In this document: positions 45,220 through 53,536 of the stretch, one piece after another
How the letters are laid out: each line of letters opens with the position of its first letter
Numbering within the stretch: the stretch's first letter is position 1
Program-made: the position numbers and the translations under genes
Notes under the pieces: generated by a model
Seen by the model: the letters and a program-made list of their open reading frames with translations, nothing else
Told to the model about the DNA's origin: nothing
Databases searched by the model: none
NCBI RefSeq assembly: GCF_900142365.1
Contig: NZ_FRAP01000011.1
Span: 124,001 to 188,000, forward strand
Length of the DNA: 64,000 bases
Reading direction: 5' to 3'
Source of the DNA: Pseudonocardia thermophila
GTDB taxonomy: Bacteria; Actinomycetota; Actinomycetes; Mycobacteriales; Pseudonocardiaceae

Positions 45220-46086
45220 ATGCAGCCCACTCCCGATCCGCGACCGGTCCTCGTGGCCGTCGACCCGTCCGACTCGGCGCGCGACGCCGCCGTCTGGGCC
45301 GCGGAGGTCGCCGCGGACTGGTCGGTCCCGCTGCACCTGCTCCACGTCGTGCCCGGCCGCTCCACCGACCCGCCGCTGCCGCCGCCGCGCTGGCTGCAGC
45401 AGCTCGACGCGCTCGCCGTCCACACCGGCGTGCCCGACCGCGTCCACGAGGTCGTGCAGGGCAACGTCGTGGAGATCGTCTCCGCGCGGGCCAGGGACGC
45501 GCGGATGGTCGTGCTCGGATCCTACGGTGACACGGGCTGGTCGGGCGGGCTCAGCGGGCCCGTGTCGATCGCGGTGGTCGGGCGGGTGCAGTGCCCGGTC
45601 GCGGTGGTGCGCGGCACCGCCCCGCGCGTCGCGCCGCCGCGGGGTGGCCCGGTCGTGGTCGGGGTCGACGGGTCCGCCGCTGGTGCCGCCGCGCTGGGGT
45701 TCGGGGCCGGGCTCGCCGCGGACCTCGGCACCAGCCTGGTCGCCGTGCACGCCTGGTCCGGGGATGCGGACGACGGCTGCGCCGCGGCGTGGCGGCTGCT
45801 GGCCACCAGCCTCGCCGACGTCCGCCGGGCTCACCCGCTGCTGCCGATCGACCAGGTCGTCGAGCAGGACACCCCGCTGCGCGTCCTCTACCGCCGCGCC
45901 GAGGGCGCGCGGATGCTCGTGCTCGGCAACCGCGGCTGGTCCGCGCCCGAGCGCACGCCGCTGAGCGAGACCACCCGCTCGCTCGTCGAGTCCGCGCCCT
46001 GCCCGGTGGTCGTGCTGCACGCCGCGGTGCCGGCCGCGGTCCCGGTGGGGACGCACTCCGGACCCGCGCGGTGCCCCCAGGCCTGA
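45220..46086 (+). CDS. Tandem-domain universal stress protein
   Basis: 288 residues with two USP domains (about 9-135 and 143-270). Loop 1 VLGSYGDTGWSGGLSGPVS and loop 2 VLGNRGWSAPERTPLSETT are both somewhat diverged. Closest to the USP at 3540 in its N-terminal half (WAAEVAADWSVPLHLLHV). ATG at 45220 has GGAGG seven bases upstream. The perfect hairpin at 46088 begins two bases after its stop. Confidence 0.88.
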   Translation: MQPTPDPRPVLVAVDPSDSARDAAVWAAEVAADWSVPLHLLHVVPGRSTDPPLPPPRWLQQLDALAVHTGVPDRVHEVVQGNVVEIVSARARDARMVVLGSYGDTGWSGGLSGPVSIAVVGRVQCPVAVVRGTAPRVAPPRGGPVVVGVDGSAAGAAALGFGAGLAADLGTSLVAVHAWSGDADDGCAAAWRLLATSLADVRRAHPLLPIDQVVEQDTPLRVLYRRAEGARMLVLGNRGWSAPERTPLSETTRSLVESAPCPVVVLHAAVPAAVPVGTHSGPARCPQA

Positions 46087-46087
46087 C

Positions 46088-46140
46088 GCGACGAACGGCA
46101 CTCTCGTCCACCCCGAGTGGACGAGAGTGCCGTTCGTCGC
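46088..46140. terminator. Perfect 24-bp hairpin, repeat family A variant
   Basis: Arms 46088-46111 and 46117-46140, loop CCCGA. Arm GCGACGAACGGCACTCTCGT differs from the other family A arms at positions changed on both sides (GCCCTTT to GCACTCT), that is, compensatory. Ends 17 bases before the sulP start. Confidence 0.8.
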
Positions 46141-46156
46141 CACCCCGCATCCGGCG

Positions 46157-47899
46157 ATGACCCCTGGGTTCCGCCGGATCGTCGCGCGGTGCACCGGGCG
46201 CGTCGTGGGGGCGGGGCTGCGGCCCGGGCTGGATGCGCTGCGTCGCCGCGACGGCCGGGCCGTGCGGCGCGATGCCGTCGCCGGGGTGACGGTCGCGGCC
46301 TACCTGGTCCCGCAGGTGCTGGCGTACTCGGCGGTGGCCGGGCTGCCCGCGGTCACCGGGCTGTGGGCAGCGATCGGCGCGCTGGTCCTCTACGCCCTGC
46401 TGGGCAGCTCCCGGTGGCTCTCCGCCGGACCCGAGTCGACGACCGCGGTCATGACGGCGGTCGCGGTCGGCCCGCTCGCCGCCGGTGACCCGGCCCGCTA
46501 CGCGGTGCTCGCGGCCGCGCTCGCCTGCCTGGTGGGCGTGATCTGCCTGCTCGCGCGCCTGGCGCGGCTCGGGTTCGTCGCGGAGATGCTCTCCCGCCCG
46601 GTGCTCGTCGGCTACCTCGCCGGGATCGCGCTCATCATGATCGCCGGACAGCTCGGGCCGGTCAGTGGCGTCCCGGTGACGGGGGAGACGCCGGTGACCG
46701 AAGCGGTGTCCTTCGTGCAGCAGCTGGACGCGGTGCACGTGCCGACGCTGCTGATGGCGGCCGGTGTACTCGCCCTCCTGGTGGTCGGCGGTGCGGCGCT
46801 GCCGAAGCTGCCGATGCCGCTGATCGCGGTGTCCTTCGCGGCCGCGGTGGCCGCGCTGTTCGCGCTCGAGCGCTTCGGCATCGGCACCGTCGGCGGGGTG
46901 CCGCAGGGGCTGCCCGTGCCGGCGATCCCGGCGATCGACGTCGCCGATCTCACCGCGCTGGTGGTGCCTGCGGCCGGGGTCGCGTTCGTGACGTTCTGCG
47001 ACGACGTGCTGACCGCCCGCGCGTTCGGCGACCGCGGCCGCGACCAGATCGACGCCGACCGGGAGCTGGTGGCGATCGGGGCCGCCAACGTCGCTGCCGG
47101 GCTGCTGCACGGGTTCCCGGTGAGCAGCAGCGGCAGCCGCACGGTGATCGGGGAGTCCGCGGGCGGCCGCAGCCAGCTGTCGTCGGTGGTCTCCGCCGCG
47201 GCGGTGGTCGTGGTGCTGCTGGTCGCCGGGTCACTGCTCGCCGCGCTGCCGCAGGCGGCGCTCGGTGCGCTGGTCGTCTACGCCGCGTGCCGGCTGGTGC
47301 GGGTGCGGGAGTTCCGCCGCTTCGCCCGGTTCCGCCGGGCCGAGCTGGCGATCGCGCTGCTGGCGACGGTCACCGTGGTGCTCTTCGGGGTGCTGTACGG
47401 CGTGCTGGTGGCGGTGCTGCTGTCGGTGCTGGACCTGGTGCGGCGGGTCTCGCGGCCGCACGACGGCATCCTCGGGTTCGTCCCGGGGCTCGCCGGGATG
47501 CACGACATCGACGACCACCCGGGCGCGACCACCGTTCCCGGCCTGGTCGTCTACCGCTACGACGCGCCGCTGTGCTTCGCCAACGCCGAGGACTTCCGGC
47601 GCCGCGTCGAGGACGCCGTGGCGGTGGACCCGCCGCCGCGCTGGCTGCTGCTCAACGCCGAGGCCGTCACCGAGATCGACCTGACCGCCGCGGACGTGCT
47701 GCGCGACCTGATCCGCCGTCTCACCGCGCGCGGGATCGTCGTCGCCGTCGCGCGGGCCAAGACCGAGCTGTGGCGGGATCTGCAGCGAGCCGGGGTCACC
47801 GAGGTGATCGACGAGCGGCGGGTGTTCCCGACCCTGCCCACCGCCGTGGCCGCCTACCGGGAGGCCGAGGAGGATCAGCCGGGAACGCGATCGGTGTGA
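46157..47899 (+). CDS. SulP-family anion transporter with STAS domain
   Basis: 580 residues. About eleven to thirteen membrane spans (about 37-435; AVAGVTVAAYLVPQVLAYSAVAGLP is the SulP entry motif), then a cytoplasmic STAS domain (about 455-565). Sulfate, bicarbonate or other anion; M. tuberculosis Rv1739c, a SulP, is DosR-linked. ATG at 46157 lies just after the hairpin with only a weak SD, so the hairpin may affect its expression. Its last 25 bases overlap the convergent gene at 47875. Confidence 0.9.
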   Translation: MTPGFRRIVARCTGRVVGAGLRPGLDALRRRDGRAVRRDAVAGVTVAAYLVPQVLAYSAVAGLPAVTGLWAAIGALVLYALLGSSRWLSAGPESTTAVMTAVAVGPLAAGDPARYAVLAAALACLVGVICLLARLARLGFVAEMLSRPVLVGYLAGIALIMIAGQLGPVSGVPVTGETPVTEAVSFVQQLDAVHVPTLLMAAGVLALLVVGGAALPKLPMPLIAVSFAAAVAALFALERFGIGTVGGVPQGLPVPAIPAIDVADLTALVVPAAGVAFVTFCDDVLTARAFGDRGRDQIDADRELVAIGAANVAAGLLHGFPVSSSGSRTVIGESAGGRSQLSSVVSAAAVVVVLLVAGSLLAALPQAALGALVVYAACRLVRVREFRRFARFRRAELAIALLATVTVVLFGVLYGVLVAVLLSVLDLVRRVSRPHDGILGFVPGLAGMHDIDDHPGATTVPGLVVYRYDAPLCFANAEDFRRRVEDAVAVDPPPRWLLLNAEAVTEIDLTAADVLRDLIRRLTARGIVVAVARAKTELWRDLQRAGVTEVIDERRVFPTLPTAVAAYREAEEDQPGTRSV

Positions 47900-48252
47900 T
47901 GCCCGGAGTCGCGGTGCCCGGTCTTGTGGTGCCCGGTCTCGTGGTGCATGGACTCCGCGACGGCCCGGCCGAGCCGGAGCTGCTCCGCGGTGCGGGCGAG
48001 CCAGGTGAGCAGCCGGCTGCGGGCCTCGGCGGCGAGGTCCGGGGCGTGCGCCACGGGGATCGGCGGCGCACCGGCGATGCACACGGCGCAGTCGACGTCG
48101 GGCAGGCCGGCGGTCAGCTCAGCGAGCGCGCGGTCGCGCAGGGCCCGCCAGCGGCCGGGATCGTCCCCGCCCGGCGGGACGGTGAGCGCTTCGTCCCGGA
48201 TGCGGTCGATGCGCTCGATCACCTCGGCCAGCGGTGGGGTGGTGGTGGTCAT
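47875..48252 (-). CDS. Hypothetical protein with His-rich C-terminus (125 aa)
   Basis: 125 residues. A helical N-terminal part (about 1-45), a DCAVCIAG pair of Cys (about 54-59), then AARSRLLTWLARTAEQLRLG and a tail HHETGHHKTGHRDSGHHTD that could bind a metal. The tail is encoded by a 15-bp minisatellite that overlaps the sulP stop, so it may be a by-product of repeat expansion. ATG at 48252 has GAGAGGA upstream. No family recognised. Downstream of the SpoIIAA-like gene, 15 bases apart. Confidence 0.65.
   Translation of the reverse strand: MTTTTPPLAEVIERIDRIRDEALTVPPGGDDPGRWRALRDRALAELTAGLPDVDCAVCIAGAPPIPVAHAPDLAAEARSRLLTWLARTAEQLRLGRAVAESMHHETGHHKTGHRDSGHHTDRVPG
47897..47950. repeat. 15-bp repeat starting at the sulP stop codon
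   Basis: Unit TGCCCGGTCTTGTGG at 47915 and TGCCCGGTCTCGTGG at 47930, with diverged flanking copies at 47897 (starting at the TGA) and 47945. On the minus strand it encodes the GHH repeats of the 125-residue protein. Confidence 0.75.
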
Positions 48253-48267
48253 GACGGTCCTCTCGGA

Positions 48268-49014
48268 TCAGGCCGCGCGGGCGCGACCGGCCGCAGCCCA
48301 CGCGATGGCGGCGTCGAGCTCGTCGTGGGCGAAGTGGCGGGTCCGCGGATGGGTGATCAGCCCGGCGAGCCCGGCGGCCGCGGCGGCGACGGTTCCGTCG
48401 ACGGCCACGGCGATCCGGTCGATCCGCCGGTGGTGGCGGGCGACGAACTGCAGGTGGGCACGCAGCGCCGCGAAGTTCTCCCACCCGGGCACGGCAGCCG
48501 CGTGCAGCACGACCGCGTGCAGCGTCGGGTGCTCGGCGAGGTGCCGGTCGACGACCGCGGCCAGCTCGGCCACGTCCTCGACGCGCAGCGGGCCGTCGGC
48601 CTCCACGACCACCGTGTCGTCGGCCACCCGGATCCGCAGGTGGGACGCACCCGGCAGCTCCTGCAACCAGGTGATCGCCGCGGCGCGTTCCTCGAACGGG
48701 AACACCCGCACCGGGTACGGGGTGAAGAACGCGGCGAACCGGGTCATCCCGGCCAGCCACGGCAGGTCGGTGACGACGGCGCAGCCGTCGAACGCGTGCA
48801 GGACTCGGCGACCGAGCGCGAGGTCTTCGAACGCCGCCTCGGACGTGATACCGCCGAAGTCGGGGATCTCCACCAGGCACCGCAGCCGCTGCCCGGTGGT
48901 GGCCGCCCGGGCGACGAGCGGCTCGACCACGGCCTGGTAGTCCTCGCGAGTCAGCTTCCCGCTCGCGCGCAGGCCGTCGATGCCGGCGGGCAGGTCGGGG
49001 ATCGTCTCGATCAT
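48268..49014 (-). CDS. Tandem SpoIIAA-like (STAS-fold) protein
   Basis: 248 residues with two SpoIIAA-like halves: about 8-118 (GKLTREDYQAVVEPLVARA, LVEIPDFGGITSEAAFEDL, VVTDLPWLAGMTRFAAFF) and about 125-240 (VEADGPLRVEDVAELAAVVD, IDRIAVAVDG, THPRTRHFAHDELDAAIAW). Family function unknown; lipid or small-ligand binding has been suggested for the fold. ATG at 49014 with AGGAG. A DosR-like box at 49077 lies 63 bases upstream. Confidence 0.82.
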   Translation of the reverse strand: MIETIPDLPAGIDGLRASGKLTREDYQAVVEPLVARAATTGQRLRCLVEIPDFGGITSEAAFEDLALGRRVLHAFDGCAVVTDLPWLAGMTRFAAFFTPYPVRVFPFEERAAAITWLQELPGASHLRIRVADDTVVVEADGPLRVEDVAELAAVVDRHLAEHPTLHAVVLHAAAVPGWENFAALRAHLQFVARHHRRIDRIAVAVDGTVAAAAAGLAGLITHPRTRHFAHDELDAAIAWAAAGRARAA

Positions 49015-49076
49015 CGTTCGGCTCCTGTCGGAAGAGGGCTCGGACCAGCGTCCTCGTGGCGTGCCGGCCGGCGGCA

Positions 49077-49090
49077 CGGCCGAAGGGCCT
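49077..49090. promoter_or_regulatory. DosR-box-like repeat CGGCC-GAAG-GGCCT
   Basis: 14-base match, 63 bases upstream of the SpoIIAA-like gene (minus strand). Confidence 0.45.
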
Positions 49091-49117
49091 GCGGCAGCGG
49101 CCCGGACGGCGGTCCGG

Positions 49118-50587
49118 TCAGCGCAAGGCCCGGTGCAGGGCCCCACCGACCGCCGCCAGCTCGGCTTCGGTGCGCCGGAGCACGTCGCCCTCCCGCTCGT
49201 GCAGCACGCCGAGCCGGAAGCCGTCGGATCCACTGACGGAGGCGGCGATCTCGCGCAGGATCGGGCGGGCGGTCACGGCGTCCTGCCGCTCGCCCAGCAG
49301 GTCCTGGAGGGCGTGCGCGGCGCGGGCGAACCGGTCCGCGCGGCGGCCGGCGACGGGCGCGGCGGCCTCGGCGGCGTAGCGCAGCCGCTTGGCCGCCTTC
49401 CGGGCATGGTGCAGGGCGAGGTCCCGGTCGGTTGCCTCCGCGGTCGTGCGGGCGCCGTGCAGCGTCGCAGCGATCCGCCGGGCGGCTCGCTCCAGTTCCT
49501 TGCGCAGCACCTCCTCGGCCGGCCGCCACGCGCGCTTCGTGAACGGCGGGTTGGCGGCGAGATCGTCCAGCGCGGCGAGCAGCTCCACGTAGCGCGCGCC
49601 GTCCAGCGCCGCAAGGACCTCCTCGGCCGCCGCGGTCCGCCGCGGCGCGAAGTGGGCGTCGAGAACGGCGGTGAGCTCCGGCTCCGCGGCGGCGATGCGG
49701 GCGTGCAGCACCTCCAGGTCCCGCGCCACGCCCAGCACCTCGCCGAGCCACTGCAGGTCGGCGTCGAGCCCGCGGGTGCGCTCGCGGTCGAGCACCCGCC
49801 CGAACACGCGCAGCACACTGCGGATCCGCCGGCAGCACACCCGCATCCGGTGCACCGAGTCCGGCCGTTCCAGCCGCACCAGCGGATCGAGCAGCACCAG
49901 CTCCCGGGTGCGCCGGTAGATCTCGGCGACGAGCACCTCGCCCGCGGTCGCGGGTTCCCGGTCCGGCTGCGGCTGCGGGGCACCCAGCGCGGGCGGCAGC
50001 TTCGACGGGCTGCCGCGGCGCAGCCCCGCGTCGAGGAACGCCCGCTCCAGGACGTCCAGCGTCGCCGGCGGGACCGCCGGGTCCAGCTCGACGTCGATCT
50101 CCCGCCAGCGGCGCCGCTCGGGTGCGGCGTCGTCACCGATGCGGGCCGGGGCGGCCTCCACCAGGTCGTCGGCCACCTCGGCCAGCTCCCGGCCGGTCGC
50201 GTCGCAGAGCACGGTGCGCCGCCTGCGGGTGTGCACGGTCGCTGCGACGTCCACCGGGCGGCCCCGCACGACAGCGCGGACCAGCGCGGTGAGCTCGGGC
50301 GGCGGCCACTCCAGCCACACGGCGTCGCGATCGCCGGGCACCTCGACGCGGTGGCGCGCGTCCGGGCCGTCCGGGATCTTCAACGCCCACGCCGCGCGGC
50401 CGGCGCCGCGCTCGTGGCACAGGGTGATGCCGTACCGCAGCAGGTCGCGCTCGGCGGTGTCGAAGTACACCGCGTGCAGCGACTCGTCGTGCGGGTCGAC
50501 GACCGCGCGCAGGTCGGCCGCGGCCCAGTCCGGCGCGGCCGCGCCGGCGCCGCGGTAGGTCCGCTCGACGTCGCGCTGGGTGGTCAT
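49118..50587 (-). CDS. CYTH-CHAD protein (polyphosphate-linked)
   Basis: 489 residues. CYTH-like N-terminal half (about 4-205) with the ExExK signature altered to DVERT, RRRTVLCDATGRELAEVADD and WREIDVELDP; CHAD half (about 215-485) with its two conserved helices VHRMRVCCRRIRSVLRVF and LHHARKAAKRLRYAAEA. CHAD domains bind polyphosphate; CYTH enzymes hydrolyse triphosphate, but the altered signature makes activity doubtful. ATG at 50587 overlaps the DUF190-like stop (ATGA). Confidence 0.86.
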   Translation of the reverse strand: MTTQRDVERTYRGAGAAAPDWAAADLRAVVDPHDESLHAVYFDTAERDLLRYGITLCHERGAGRAAWALKIPDGPDARHRVEVPGDRDAVWLEWPPPELTALVRAVVRGRPVDVAATVHTRRRRTVLCDATGRELAEVADDLVEAAPARIGDDAAPERRRWREIDVELDPAVPPATLDVLERAFLDAGLRRGSPSKLPPALGAPQPQPDREPATAGEVLVAEIYRRTRELVLLDPLVRLERPDSVHRMRVCCRRIRSVLRVFGRVLDRERTRGLDADLQWLGEVLGVARDLEVLHARIAAAEPELTAVLDAHFAPRRTAAAEEVLAALDGARYVELLAALDDLAANPPFTKRAWRPAEEVLRKELERAARRIAATLHGARTTAEATDRDLALHHARKAAKRLRYAAEAAAPVAGRRADRFARAAHALQDLLGERQDAVTARPILREIAASVSGSDGFRLGVLHEREGDVLRRTEAELAAVGGALHRALR

Positions 50588-50985
50588 GACGGACTCCTCC
50601 CGGGCGCCGGATCAGCGCGGACCAGGCGCAGCGGGGGCCGGGCCGGGGCATCGCCGACGGGATCGGGCGGCGCCACGGGCACGACCTCCTCCACGTCGTC
50701 GAGCGTGATCAACCCGCTCGGCAGCGCCAGCGCCATCGCCCGGGCGAAGTCCTCGACGCCCTCGACGTCGCCCAGCACCACGACGGCCGTCGGCCGGCCG
50801 GTGCCGGCGCGCCCGAACCCGAACCCGGCTGCGGCCGGGAACGCGGCGCCGCTCGACAGGCCGGCCTCGCGGGCCAGGTCGAGGATCACCTCGGCGGCGA
50901 GTCCGATCTCGCCGCGGTGCGGCTCGTCGGTCTCCTCGACGAGGATCGTGAGCCGGCGGCGGTGCCGGCGCTGGGGTGCGTCCAC
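50584..50985 (-). CDS. DUF190-like protein
   Basis: 133 residues. RLTILVEETDEPHRGEIGLAAEVILDLAREAGLSSGAAFPAAAGFG and VVVLGDVEGVEDFARAM, LPSGLITLDDVEEV follow the DUF190 pattern (PII-like fold). A Pro-rich tail is unique. GTG at 50985; no strong SD. Coupled to the downstream CYTH-CHAD gene. DUF190 genes often sit beside crcB fluoride-channel genes; none is present here. Family call is moderate. Confidence 0.65.
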   Translation of the reverse strand: MDAPQRRHRRRLTILVEETDEPHRGEIGLAAEVILDLAREAGLSSGAAFPAAAGFGFGRAGTGRPTAVVVLGDVEGVEDFARAMALALPSGLITLDDVEEVVPVAPPDPVGDAPARPPLRLVRADPAPGRSPS

Positions 50986-51030
50986 TCGCCGATCACACCC
51001 GCTCGCGGCGGCGCGCGGCAGGGCCGGACG

Positions 51031-51420
51031 TCAGCCCCGGCCGGGTCCGCTGGTCCCGTGCTGCTGGTCCTGCCTGCGCCGTCCGGCGCCGGTCATGGCT
51101 GCGAACTGCACGCCCTGGAACAGGCCCTCCAACCAGCCGACCAGCTGCGCGTGCGCGATGCGCAGCTCGGCGTCCGTGACGGCAGTGCCGACCGACAGGT
51201 GCGGGGAGATCACGTCCAGCTCGGTCCGCAGGTCCTCCGGTAGCTCGGCCTCGATCTCGGCGACCGCGCGGGAATGGGTGCGCACGAGACGGTCGCGGGC
51301 GGCGCCGTCCAGGGGCATCGCGTGCAGCTCCTCCAGCAGATGCTTGATCATCCGCCCCAGGCGCAGCAGCTTGACGGGATCGGCACCGGCGAACGGGTCA
51401 CCGCGACGAGCTGGCCTCAT
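51031..51420 (-). CDS. Second Bpa/PafE-like protein lacking the docking tail
   Basis: 129 residues. PVKLLRLGRMIKHLLEELHAMPLD and DAELRIAHAQLVGWLEGLFQGVQ correspond to the Bpa/PafE four-helix core. After the core it has only a basic, low-complexity tail (RRRQDQQHGTSGPGRG), with no HbYX-type end. Paralogue of 20537-20893 (core about 60% identical by eye). ATG at 51420 with a GAGG site. Upstream of DUF190-like and CYTH-CHAD, probably one operon. Confidence 0.78.
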   Translation of the reverse strand: MRPARRGDPFAGADPVKLLRLGRMIKHLLEELHAMPLDGAARDRLVRTHSRAVAEIEAELPEDLRTELDVISPHLSVGTAVTDAELRIAHAQLVGWLEGLFQGVQFAAMTGAGRRRQDQQHGTSGPGRG

Positions 51421-51492
51421 ACCTCGACCGTAGGGGCGTCGCCCGCCCAGCGGGCAGGGTCGGAGGTCAGCAGTCTGCGGGTCGAGGGGCGG

Positions 51493-51837
51493 TCACGGGA
51501 TCCGGCCGAGAGCCGCCACCCCCGTCGCCGCGAGTGCCGCGATCTTCACGACCTCGACGGCCAGGCGCGGGAGGTCGCTGCGCCCGCCCGAGCCCGCGGC
51601 GGCATCGAGCCCGAGCTGCGTGAGCAGGCTGGCGCCGACGACGGCGCCGCCGGTGACCACCGCGGCCGCGGGTGGATCGGCGAGGAACACCGCCACGAGC
51701 GCGAGGAGCAGGCTGAGCTCCGCGAGGTCGAACGCGCGTGCCGCGCGGCCGCGGGCCAGCCGCAGCAGCAGGTCCGCGGCGACGAGCGCGAGCCAGACCA
51801 CCGCGAGGCCCGCGACGACGACCATCCCGGCGCGCAC
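51493..51837 (-). CDS. Small integral membrane protein (about 114 aa)
   Basis: Three hydrophobic spans (about 5-24, 41-57 and 61-76 of the sequence) and a helical C-terminus. Start at GTG 51837 (GGGTGG upstream) or ATG 51825. Not recognised. Divergent from the CBS-BON gene, with a box-like repeat at 51895. Confidence 0.55.
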   Translation of the reverse strand: MRAGMVVVAGLAVVWLALVAADLLLRLARGRAARAFDLAELSLLLALVAVFLADPPAAAVVTGGAVVGASLLTQLGLDAAAGSGGRSDLPRLAVEVVKIAALAATGVAALGRIP

Positions 51838-51894
51838 GGGAGCCACCCTGCTGCACCCGCGGCGCGGCACGCAGGGCCGGACGGGCAGGGCGCG

Positions 51895-51908
51895 CTGCCG
51901 TTGGTCCC
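51895..51908. promoter_or_regulatory. DosR-box-like repeat CTGCC-GTTG-GTCCC
   Basis: First half-site diverged. In the divergent region between 51837 (minus) and 52019 (plus). Confidence 0.35.
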
Positions 51909-52018
51909 GGCCCGCCGTCCCGGCCGCGGCGGACCGAGCGGCGGACGGGATCCGGGCCCTGCGCCCCTGCTGCGGAACCCGGTTCGGGCGGAGCGTGGTG
52001 GTAGGGAAGGAGCCCACC

Positions 52019-52620
52019 ATGATCGTGCGAGACGTGATGACGACGGCCGTGGAGACGGTCGGTCCGGACACGCCCGTGCACACGGCGCTGGCCCGGCTGG
52101 CGGAGCGTGGTTTCACCGCGCTCCCGGTGGCGACGAGGACGGGCGGTTGGTCGGCATCGTGACCGAGGCCGACGTGCTGCGCGACCGGGTGCGCCACGAC
52201 GTGCACTCCCGCGAGGTCCACGCGGAGATCGACGCGCACCCGCCGCAGCTGGTCGGAGCGGTCATGTCGACCGACGTGATGACGGTGGACCCGTGGACCG
52301 ACGTCGCCGAGCTGGAGCGGCGCATGCGCGACACCGGGTTCCGCTCGGTGCCCGTCGTCGAGCCGGACACCGGGCTGGTCGGGATCGTGAGCCGGCGCGA
52401 CATCATGCGCGCGCTCGACCGGACCGACGGCCAGATCGCGGCCGACGTCCGCGCGGCGCTCGCCGACTACGCCGGGCGGGGCCGCTGGGACGTCCTGCAC
52501 GTCACCGGCGGCGTGGTGGTGCTCGGGGATCCCTACGACCTGCCCGAGGAGCGGCACGCCGCGGCCGTCGTGGCGGCCGGGGTGCCGGGCGTCGTCGACG
52601 TCCGGATCGTGCCGGCGTAG
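52019..52620 (+). pseudogene. Frameshifted CBS-CBS-BON gene
   Basis: ATG at 52019 (AAGGAG upstream) starts VRDVMTTAVETVGPDTPVH and FTALPV, then the frame runs to a stop at 52160-52162. From about 52130 another frame continues the same protein (DEDGRLVGIVTEADVL, second CBS WTDVAELERRMRDTGF, BON VLHVTGGVVVLGDPYD) to a stop at 52618. One missing base near 52128-52132 (paralogues have V-V/D at that point) explains it. Either a real disabling mutation or an assembly error; remainder is fully conserved. Confidence 0.8.
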
Positions 52621-52642
52621 GGCGACCGCCCGCCCGCGGACC

Positions 52643-52656
52643 GGGACCTTCGGACG
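52643..52656. promoter_or_regulatory. DosR-box-like repeat GGGAC-CTTC-GGACG
   Basis: First nine bases match the best sites exactly; 83 bases upstream of the SHOCT gene at 52739. Confidence 0.45.
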
Positions 52657-52738
52657 GGCGAGAACGAGGCGTCGGTCGGATGGCGATCGCCCCGCAGGAG
52701 GCGACGCTGGAGAGGCGACACCGGGGAGGTGGGCACAC

Positions 52739-53011
52739 ATGGTGTGGTGGCACGGGCCCGCGATGGGTGGCTGGGGCTGGGCGCTGATGGTGCTCGCCGG
52801 TGTCCTGCTGTTCGCGCCGGTCGCGGCCGGGCTGATCGTCGTTGCCCGGGGCGCGGGCGGGACGCGCGAGCAGGACGTCGAACCCGGTGCTGCGGATGCG
52901 CCCGAGGAGATCCTGGCCCGCCGGTTCGCCTGCGGCGACATCGACGCCGACGAGTACCGCGAGCGGCTCGCCGTCCTGCAGGCGGCGGGCTCGCGGAAGG
53001 ACGACAGCTGA
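52739..53011 (+). CDS. Membrane-anchored SHOCT-domain protein
   Basis: 90 residues: one N-terminal membrane span (about 13-37) and a C-terminal SHOCT motif (about 54-83; EEILARRFACGDIDADEYRERLAVL). SHOCT domains are short oligomerisation modules. ATG at 52739 with GGGGAGG upstream. Followed by a hairpin and hsp20. Confidence 0.85.
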   Translation: MVWWHGPAMGGWGWALMVLAGVLLFAPVAAGLIVVARGAGGTREQDVEPGAADAPEEILARRFACGDIDADEYRERLAVLQAAGSRKDDS

Positions 53012-53013
53012 AC

Positions 53014-53040
53014 CCGACCCCGGGACCGAGCCGGGGTCGG
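53014..53040. terminator. 10-bp hairpin between the SHOCT and hsp20 genes
   Basis: Perfect arms CCGACCCCGG / CCGGGGTCGG with a 7-base loop, starting three bases after the SHOCT stop. Could be a partial terminator or protect the upstream transcript, with hsp20 starting 29 bases later. Confidence 0.5.
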
Positions 53041-53068
53041 TCAGGACGGAACGATCCGAGGAGGACCG

Positions 53069-53536
53069 ATGAGCACGATCATGCGGCAGGACCGCGAGCT
53101 GACCCCCTTCGCGTGGGGCGAGCGGTTGCTCGACGAGTGGTTCCGCTCGCTGCCGATGCGCCGCCCGTTCGGGTTCGCCTGGGACTGGCCGGGTGAGGAC
53201 CTGATCCGCGTGGACGAGTTCCGCGAGGGCGACACGGTGGTGATCAAGGCGGAGGTTCCGGGGATCGACCCGGCCGAGGACGTCGAGATCACCGTGAGCG
53301 ACGGCATCTTGAACATCAAGGCCGAGCGCCGGCTGGAGGCCGACCGCGAGGACAAGGGCTACGTCCGCCACGAGCTGCGCTACGGCAGCATGAGCCGCTC
53401 TCTGCCGCTGCCCGCGGGCGTGAAGGAGAGCGACATCAAGGCCACCTACAAGGACGGGATCCTCGAGATCCGGGTCCCGGTGCCCGCCGAGCCCGAGGCG
53501 TCGAAGGCGATCACGATCCCGGTGAGCACCGCCTGA
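53069..53536 (+). CDS. hsp20: Hsp20/alpha-crystallin small heat-shock protein
   Basis: 155 residues. N-terminal variable region (1-44), alpha-crystallin domain (about 45-140; VVIKAEVPGIDPAEDVEITVSDGILNI; GYVRHELRYGSMSRSLPLP; KATYKDGILEIRVPVP) and a C-terminal IPV anchoring motif (TIPVSTA). ATP-independent chaperone; HspX/Acr is a hallmark DosR product in mycobacteria, and this gene holds the same place in the island. ATG at 53069 with GAGGAGG six bases upstream. Transcription could come from the SHOCT promoter (box at 52643). Confidence 0.93.
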   Translation: MSTIMRQDRELTPFAWGERLLDEWFRSLPMRRPFGFAWDWPGEDLIRVDEFREGDTVVIKAEVPGIDPAEDVEITVSDGILNIKAERRLEADREDKGYVRHELRYGSMSRSLPLPAGVKESDIKATYKDGILEIRVPVPAEPEASKAITIPVSTA

